This document shows, one piece after another, positions 21,541 through 26,397 of a stretch of DNA of 26,397 nt; positions within the stretch are counted from its first letter, which is position 1, and each line of letters starts with the position of its first letter. A program made the position numbers and the translations under genes. Below the pieces are notes generated by a model, which was not told the origin of the DNA, ran no database searches, and saw nothing but the letters and a program-made list of their open reading frames with translations. Origin of the DNA: JAVBQJ01 sp031549115 (GTDB lineage Bacteria > Verrucomicrobiota > Lentisphaeria > Victivallales > Victivallaceae); contig JAVBQJ010000045.1 in the NCBI GenBank assembly GCA_031549115.1, positions 1 to 26,397 on the forward strand, in the 5' to 3' direction.

Positions 21541-23061
21541 ATGACATTCGAGCGGATTATTGCGGATTACTTTCAACCGGCGGCGGAGCCGGGCGCGGGG
21601 GCGCTGTACGAGCGTCTGCATGCCGCCTGCGGCAAGCTGATCGGCGACCTGCCGCACCGCAGTGAATTCCCGGCCGAACGTGAATTGGCGGCGGCGCTGG
21701 GAATCAACCGCAATACCCTGCGCCGGGCGCTCGCGCCCTATGTCGAGTCGGGCATTCTCCAACGCAGCAACAAAGGCACCTTCGTACATAAGCCGGAAAG
21801 CGCCGCTGCCGAGCCGGCTTTGCCGCCGCCGGTTCACCCGTTCTGGAAAAACGCGTTTTCGGTGACGCCGCTGGCAACGCCGCGCAAACTCACCATCGTA
21901 TTGTACGAGAATCTGCCGCAGCAAATCGAATTCTGGCGCCGGAGCTTCGATGAATTCGAAGCCTTGCACGGCATATCGGTCGACGCCCACTGGGTCAACG
22001 TGGCATGCGCCACCCAGGCGGAATACCGGCGGATGATCCGCGACAAAGAGGCGGATGTGTTTCAGGTCATGGAAGCGTCGGTGGATATCGACGAGGCCAT
22101 GCGCGGCGAGCTCATCCGGCCGCCGGAGGATGTCCGGTCGCTTCTGGGTACCTCCGATTATATCGCACCGACGTTCTTCGAACTGGAGGACACCGCCTGG
22201 CAGTGGACCACGCCCTTTTACTTCAGCCCCTGGGTCGATGTGGTCAATCTCGAATTGGCCGAGCGCTACGGGCTGGACACTGCGACAGTGGCGAAGGGGT
22301 ATTCGCTGAACCGGATTCTCGCCGATGCCGCAGAGCGGATCCCCGGCAACATCCGGATATCGTCGCATATCGGCGGTTTGCAGCTGGCCAACGGGTTCCC
22401 GGTGGAAATGACGCCGGAACGGCTCCGGCGGCACTTCCGCTGCTGGCTTAATTCAATCCAGGATCTGCGCCGGCGCGGCGAATCGGCATTGCAGTTGCGG
22501 CTGGACGACAACTTCGATTGGGAAGCACCGGACAGCATCGCGGCTTTCTGTACCGGAAAACTGCTGCACATGGCCATTCCGTCCGGCTTTGTCCGTCACT
22601 GGCAGCCGTACTGGCACTTTCCGGTGCAAATTGCGCTGTCCGGCTACGAGTCGGAGAGCCACCTGCCGCGGAACGGTTTCTCGCTCGGCATCCATCGCAA
22701 TTGCCTCCACCAAGAGACGGCGGAGGAGTTCCTGCGCTTTATGCTCGCGGAAGCCACCCAGCGGCAGTTGGCGGGATTGACCGGCGTCATCCCGATGCAC
22801 CGGAGGGCCGCCGAAGATTTTCTGCCGGAGCTGGATACAACGCCGGAACACCGGGAATTCATACTCGCCCGCACCCGGGAGTTTTCTCAACAGCACCGGT
22901 TGTGGTTCTGGAGCGGCTATAATATCGGCCCGATTTTGCGTCAGCTGATGGAAGGACGGTGCACATTCGACCATTGTCTCGACGCTATTTTACGGTTGCA
23001 GCACAAAACAGTACAACAAGTCACCGATCGCATCCGCGAAACAAAGGAGGTATTCGCATGA
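21541..23061 (+). CDS. GntR-family regulator with sugar-binding-protein-like sensor domain
   Basis: The gene encodes 506 residues; ATG 21541 follows the promoter and operator, and the longer frame would start upstream of the promoter. A GntR winged helix (about 20-84; FPAERELAAALGINRNTLRRALAPYVESGILQRSNKGTFVHK) is joined by a Pro-rich linker to a domain (about 115-495) laid out like an extracellular solute-binding protein of ABC sugar importers (SBP type 1). Visible features include LTIVLYENLPQQIEFWRRSFDEFEALHGI, AFCTGKLLHMAIPSGF and PVEMTPERL. There is no signal peptide, so the fold is reused as a cytosolic ligand sensor. No transporter is adjacent. The stop overlaps the next start (ATGA), tying it to the pseudopilin-like gene. 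Confidence 0.9.
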   Translation: MTFERIIADYFQPAAEPGAGALYERLHAACGKLIGDLPHRSEFPAERELAAALGINRNTLRRALAPYVESGILQRSNKGTFVHKPESAAAEPALPPPVHPFWKNAFSVTPLATPRKLTIVLYENLPQQIEFWRRSFDEFEALHGISVDAHWVNVACATQAEYRRMIRDKEADVFQVMEASVDIDEAMRGELIRPPEDVRSLLGTSDYIAPTFFELEDTAWQWTTPFYFSPWVDVVNLELAERYGLDTATVAKGYSLNRILADAAERIPGNIRISSHIGGLQLANGFPVEMTPERLRRHFRCWLNSIQDLRRRGESALQLRLDDNFDWEAPDSIAAFCTGKLLHMAIPSGFVRHWQPYWHFPVQIALSGYESESHLPRNGFSLGIHRNCLHQETAEEFLRFMLAEATQRQLAGLTGVIPMHRRAAEDFLPELDTTPEHREFILARTREFSQQHRLWFWSGYNIGPILRQLMEGRCTFDHCLDAILRLQHKTVQQVTDRIRETKEVFA

Positions 23062-23723
23062 AACGCACCGGAAACGCATTCACACTTATAGAGCTACTGG
23101 TTGTTATTGCAATTATCGCGATCCTAGCCAGCATGCTGTTGCCGGCGCTGTCGAAAGCCCGGGCGGCGGCGCAGAAAACCAAGTGCCTCAGCAACATGAA
23201 ACAGATCGGCCTTTACACGATCATGTACAGCAACGATCACGACGACTGGATTGTCCCGACCGTCAGCGAAACCATCGTCTGGGGGCTGCGGTTGCGGGAC
23301 ACCGGTTACTTCGGCTCTCCAGATGAATTCGAAATACCGTTGTTCGCCTGCCCGAGTTCGGCAGGCTACTCCGCCAGCGACGGCATCGTGGCATCGCTGG
23401 CCGGAGTCAAATGCTGGATCAGCGGCTATTACGTATTCGGCCTCAACTATTTCATCGCCGGTCACCCATGGTCCGAGACCGAGTACCCGACCCGCAAGCA
23501 GTCCAGCTTGAAGACTACCAGCCAGACCATGCTGTTGATGGAGACCAATCCCGACCGGTTGTGGACCGGCTATTACGGCACCGCCGAAACCCACTTGCAG
23601 GATTTCATCCGTCATAACGGCATCATGAATATCGTCTATGCCGATGGCCACGCGGACCCCATCCGCAACGCACCGCAGGAAAGCGATACCGTCAACGGCT
23701 ATCCGTTCTACGGTAAGGATTAA
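23058..23723 (+). CDS. Prepilin-like secreted protein with H-x9-DG motif
   Basis: The gene encodes 221 residues; ATG 23058 overlaps the regulator stop, and AAAGGAGG lies 8 nt upstream. The N-terminus is a type IV prepilin/pseudopilin signal: charged MKRTGNA, then FTLIELLVVIAIIAILASML. The residue before F is A, not the usual G. The globular part has NMKQIGLYTIMYSNDHDDW and ends with HNGIMNIVYADG (H-x9-DG), the signature of the large secreted families found in hundreds of copies in Lentisphaerota and Planctomycetes. These proteins are thought to pass the inner membrane and be handled by a type II secretion or pilus-like system. Function is unknown; position between regulator and hydrolase suggests glycan binding or display. 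Confidence 0.9.
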   Translation: MKRTGNAFTLIELLVVIAIIAILASMLLPALSKARAAAQKTKCLSNMKQIGLYTIMYSNDHDDWIVPTVSETIVWGLRLRDTGYFGSPDEFEIPLFACPSSAGYSASDGIVASLAGVKCWISGYYVFGLNYFIAGHPWSETEYPTRKQSSLKTTSQTMLLMETNPDRLWTGYYGTAETHLQDFIRHNGIMNIVYADGHADPIRNAPQESDTVNGYPFYGKD

Positions 23724-23739
23724 GAGGTCGAAGTAAATT

Positions 23740-26397
23740 ATGCGTTGGATACTGAAACATATCGGAGTCGCCCTGGCAATGACGCTTTCCGGCACCCTCT
23801 TTGCGCAGCTGGCGGTAACTCCGACCTCCGGCGGTGCCGTGGTCGCCACCGACCGGCTGGAGGCGGAGTTTGCCGACGGCATGATCGTACGGCTGGTCAA
23901 TCGTGCCAACGGTGAAGTCCTGACCGAAGCCGTCGAAAGTCCCGAATCACTTCGGAGCATCCCCGCCGGACTCGGCCTGGTCGACGGCAATCCGGAGGCG
24001 ATGAGCCGGATTCATTCCCAGTGGGGCAATGTCGAGCTCAACCAGCACCAAAGTCTGGCGTCCCAGGACAATTATCACCGGCCGACGGAACAATCCCGCT
24101 TCACCTGCAGCCAGGATGGCGACGGCGTGATCCTGCGTTGGGAGGGGCTCGGCAATGCACGGGGATTTTACCCCGAGGAACAGTTGCAGATCCGCTTGTC
24201 CGAGGATGCCGGAGGCGCACTGGTCATCGAGAGCTCCGGCAGCGCCCCCGCCGGCGGCGTCTTCGGCGTCCAGACCCCGCTGGTGCAATTGTCGAACCAG
24301 GCGCGGGTGATCCTGCCGCACTTCGGCGGCATGGAATTCACAGCCGACGGTCCGAAAGCGATCATGCCGCTCGGAGGGGCCCCCTTCTCGGAGGCTCCGG
24401 CCGTCGCGGCCGAATACGGCGATTCCGCACTCGGATTGTGGATCGAAGACCCGCACTTCGGCGCCTATCATACCTTTTTCAGCCGTCTCGGCGACAGCAT
24501 GGCGCTGGGGTTGGAACCGCTGAATCTGATGCCGTATGAACCGCATACTGCAATCGTGCCGGTGCAACTCAAGCTCGATATCGTCACCGGCGACTGGAAG
24601 CAGGCACTGACGCCGTTCCGGGAATGGTACCGGAAACTCTTTGCCGCCGAACTGGCCGTCCGCGACGGTGTCGCGTGGGCGAACGGGATTCATGTGGTCA
24701 CCGACGTGGTTCCCATCGAAGCGGCGGAACGGCTGGCGCGTTTCTTCCCGCCGGAGGCGGTATTATGTCACGACTGGAACGGCCGTGCGCCCGATTTCGA
24801 CACCGATCTGCCGGACTGGACGCCGCGCGCCGGCTATGTCGAAAAGGTCGCCCGGCTGCATGAACTCGGTTTCAAAACCATGGCCTACATCAACACCTAC
24901 TGCGTCAATTACGATTCGCCGGTGTTCCGGGCCGAAAAGCTCGCCGACATTTTCCTGACCCGGAAGAACGCAATCTACCAGTACGATACCGGACGCAAAG
25001 AGGGCCAGGTCAGCGAGCTTTTGACCGGGACCATCGCCAATACCGGAACAACGCAGGATCCGTTTCACGGCATCCCCGCAGGCTCCATCCTGTACGGCGA
25101 CCCGCTGTCGCCCGGCTGGCGTGAATTTCACGCCCGGCAGGCGCGGGAATGGAACGAACGCACCGGAACCGACGCCAATTACGAAGACACCGCCGGTTGC
25201 GCCGGCGACTTCGGCAACGGCACCGTCGACGGCCTGTCCGCCGGCGAAGGCAGCGTCGCCCAGATGCGCTTGCTGCTGCAAAGCCAACCGCATGTGCCGA
25301 TGGCATCCGAATACGGTCCGGCGGAGATCGCGTTCGCGATTCGTTGGCCGCTGAATTACGCGCAGGTCTGGGGCAATGACGCGTTCCGCCGCTACCGGAT
25401 TCACCATCAGCTGCCGGTCACCGCGTTTCTGTACGGCTACACCGCCTGGGTACCGGCGGTCGGAGCGGAATCGGATTTCCTGAAGCATGTGATCACCGCG
25501 GTTTCCGACGCCGCCGGTGGCATGGGCATGATGATGGGAAGTGCGTTCGCCGCCCCGGAAGCCGGCGGGATGCCGGGCCTCCTGACGCTGCGGGCGCAGA
25601 TTTTCGCCGAACGGCAATTGCGGCCGTATTTTCCAACCGAACGCTACCCGGAGCACATCCGCTGTATGTATCAGGGCATCGACGGCATTTACTCGTATTA
25701 CGACGACGGCCATTTGCAGCAGCTGCTGGATCCGAACAGCAAACCGCTGTACGGGCGCCTCGACGGCGTCAGTGCTTACGATATCCCCGGTCTACAGCTT
25801 CCCGGTTGGCCCGGCGGCAGCGGCACGCGACTGGAAGGGCTCGATCCCAAACGCTCCTACGCGCTGTTTCCGGCCAACGGGAAAACCGCATCGCTCCAGG
25901 TGGACGGATTCGGCGACGGCATGAGACTCAGCCGCTATTACGGAACCCCGGAAGTGTTCTATCTGGAAATTTCCGGCCCCGAAGCCGGCACCGGGCGCTT
26001 CACGCTGCATCTGGAGACGCTGCCCAGGCAGCTTCGGATCAACGGCGAAACGGTAACTCCGGCCGTCGAAACGACAATTGCGGCCCCGCTGCCGGTCCGG
26101 GTGATCGGCTTTTCCGGGACAGCGCCGCAGGCTCCGGCAATACTGAATGTCAGCCCGGCCGGAATCATGGAGGGGGCTCCCGCCCCATTGTCCGAGGCCG
26201 CCGTCATTGCGGGTGACAAAGGCGAAACACTCTACTTTGTCAATTACTTTCAAAGCAAGCTGGTGAACTGGGTCTTCCCGGAAATCCCGGCCAGCGCCGC
26301 CATCGCCTTCGCGCACCGGAATCGTTCCGATCGCTACGGCAACGGCACTATCGTCCGAATATTATTCAACGGGCAACCGGTATATCAATTCGACTGC
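23740..26397 (+). CDS. Large secreted glycosidase-like protein (3' end beyond the window)
   Basis: The frame is open from ATG 23740 to the window edge, 886 codons without a stop, so the C-terminus is missing. A signal peptide (about 1-22, cleavage near LFA-QL) is followed by a beta-rich N-terminal domain (about 25-290) resembling the beta-sandwich that precedes glycoside-hydrolase barrels. A TIM-barrel-like domain (about 300-640) has CHDWNGRAPDFD (343-354), LHELGFKTMAYINTY (373-387), TDANYEDTAG (477-486) and MASEYGP (521-527). D478, D483 and E524 are candidate acids. A beta-rich C-terminal part follows. The layout resembles DUF6259-type uncharacterised proteins, but I cannot confirm the family. 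It starts 16 nt after the pseudopilin stop with no strong ribosome site. Confidence 0.85.
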   Translation, partial: MRWILKHIGVALAMTLSGTLFAQLAVTPTSGGAVVATDRLEAEFADGMIVRLVNRANGEVLTEAVESPESLRSIPAGLGLVDGNPEAMSRIHSQWGNVELNQHQSLASQDNYHRPTEQSRFTCSQDGDGVILRWEGLGNARGFYPEEQLQIRLSEDAGGALVIESSGSAPAGGVFGVQTPLVQLSNQARVILPHFGGMEFTADGPKAIMPLGGAPFSEAPAVAAEYGDSALGLWIEDPHFGAYHTFFSRLGDSMALGLEPLNLMPYEPHTAIVPVQLKLDIVTGDWKQALTPFREWYRKLFAAELAVRDGVAWANGIHVVTDVVPIEAAERLARFFPPEAVLCHDWNGRAPDFDTDLPDWTPRAGYVEKVARLHELGFKTMAYINTYCVNYDSPVFRAEKLADIFLTRKNAIYQYDTGRKEGQVSELLTGTIANTGTTQDPFHGIPAGSILYGDPLSPGWREFHARQAREWNERTGTDANYEDTAGCAGDFGNGTVDGLSAGEGSVAQMRLLLQSQPHVPMASEYGPAEIAFAIRWPLNYAQVWGNDAFRRYRIHHQLPVTAFLYGYTAWVPAVGAESDFLKHVITAVSDAAGGMGMMMGSAFAAPEAGGMPGLLTLRAQIFAERQLRPYFPTERYPEHIRCMYQGIDGIYSYYDDGHLQQLLDPNSKPLYGRLDGVSAYDIPGLQLPGWPGGSGTRLEGLDPKRSYALFPANGKTASLQVDGFGDGMRLSRYYGTPEVFYLEISGPEAGTGRFTLHLETLPRQLRINGETVTPAVETTIAAPLPVRVIGFSGTAPQAPAILNVSPAGIMEGAPAPLSEAAVIAGDKGETLYFVNYFQSKLVNWVFPEIPASAAIAFAHRNRSDRYGNGTIVRILFNGQPVYQFDC

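Noticed and set aside
1..26397. CRISPR array
   Set aside because: No regularly spaced direct repeats of suitable length and no cas gene were seen.

Overview
The window most likely comes from a Lentisphaerota chromosome (a Victivallis-like gut bacterium). Three things point there. A prepilin-like secreted protein carries the FTLIELLVVIAIIAILASML-type N-terminus and an H-x9-DG motif. A GntR regulator is fused to a sugar-binding-protein-like domain. A large secreted glycosidase-like protein follows in the same operon. The DNA is GC-rich and densely coding. It reads as ordinary chromosome: I see no insertion sequence, CRISPR array or complete prophage.

Left part (1-8.3 kb): a tRNA-Asn (minus) with its own promoter and terminator lies inside an unusual inverted duplication of its 3' end. 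A TPM-domain protein (plus) then converges on, and overlaps, a 1014-residue secreted protein of unknown function (minus). Next comes a minus-strand oxidative-stress group: FAD/NAD(P) oxidoreductase, SHOCT-domain membrane protein (ATGA overlap) and rubrerythrin. Rubrerythrin has its own promoter with a PerR-like box. Divergent from this group is a fusion of a YhcC/YtqA-type radical SAM enzyme with an MnmC-like methyltransferase, which suggests tRNA wobble-uridine modification.

Middle part (8.3-19.3 kb): a tight minus-strand operon encodes a zinc-ribbon protein, a membrane GT2 glycosyltransferase, a dGTPase-type HD hydrolase and a short UvrC, with junctions of 1 nt, ATGA and GTGA. The plus strand then carries a lipoprotein, NudC, an AraC regulator, a 67-residue unknown protein behind an operator-like promoter, and an SGNH/GDSL hydrolase. 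An AlgJ-like plus AlgI (MBOAT) pair for exopolysaccharide O-acetylation runs on the minus strand. Two strong palindromes separate algI from an aminotransferase gene.

Right part (19.3-26.4 kb): after the aminotransferase come an orphan phage-terminase-small-subunit-like gene and about 430 bp without a credible gene, rich in nested hairpins. A consensus sigma-70 promoter with a 25-bp operator palindrome at +1 then drives GntR-sensor regulator, pseudopilin-like protein and a secreted TIM-barrel-like hydrolase. The last is still open at the window edge. This regulator-pseudopilin-hydrolase cassette, the nested-hairpin region and the radical SAM-methyltransferase fusion are the most interesting items. 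No similarity search was possible, so family names rest on motifs read by eye.
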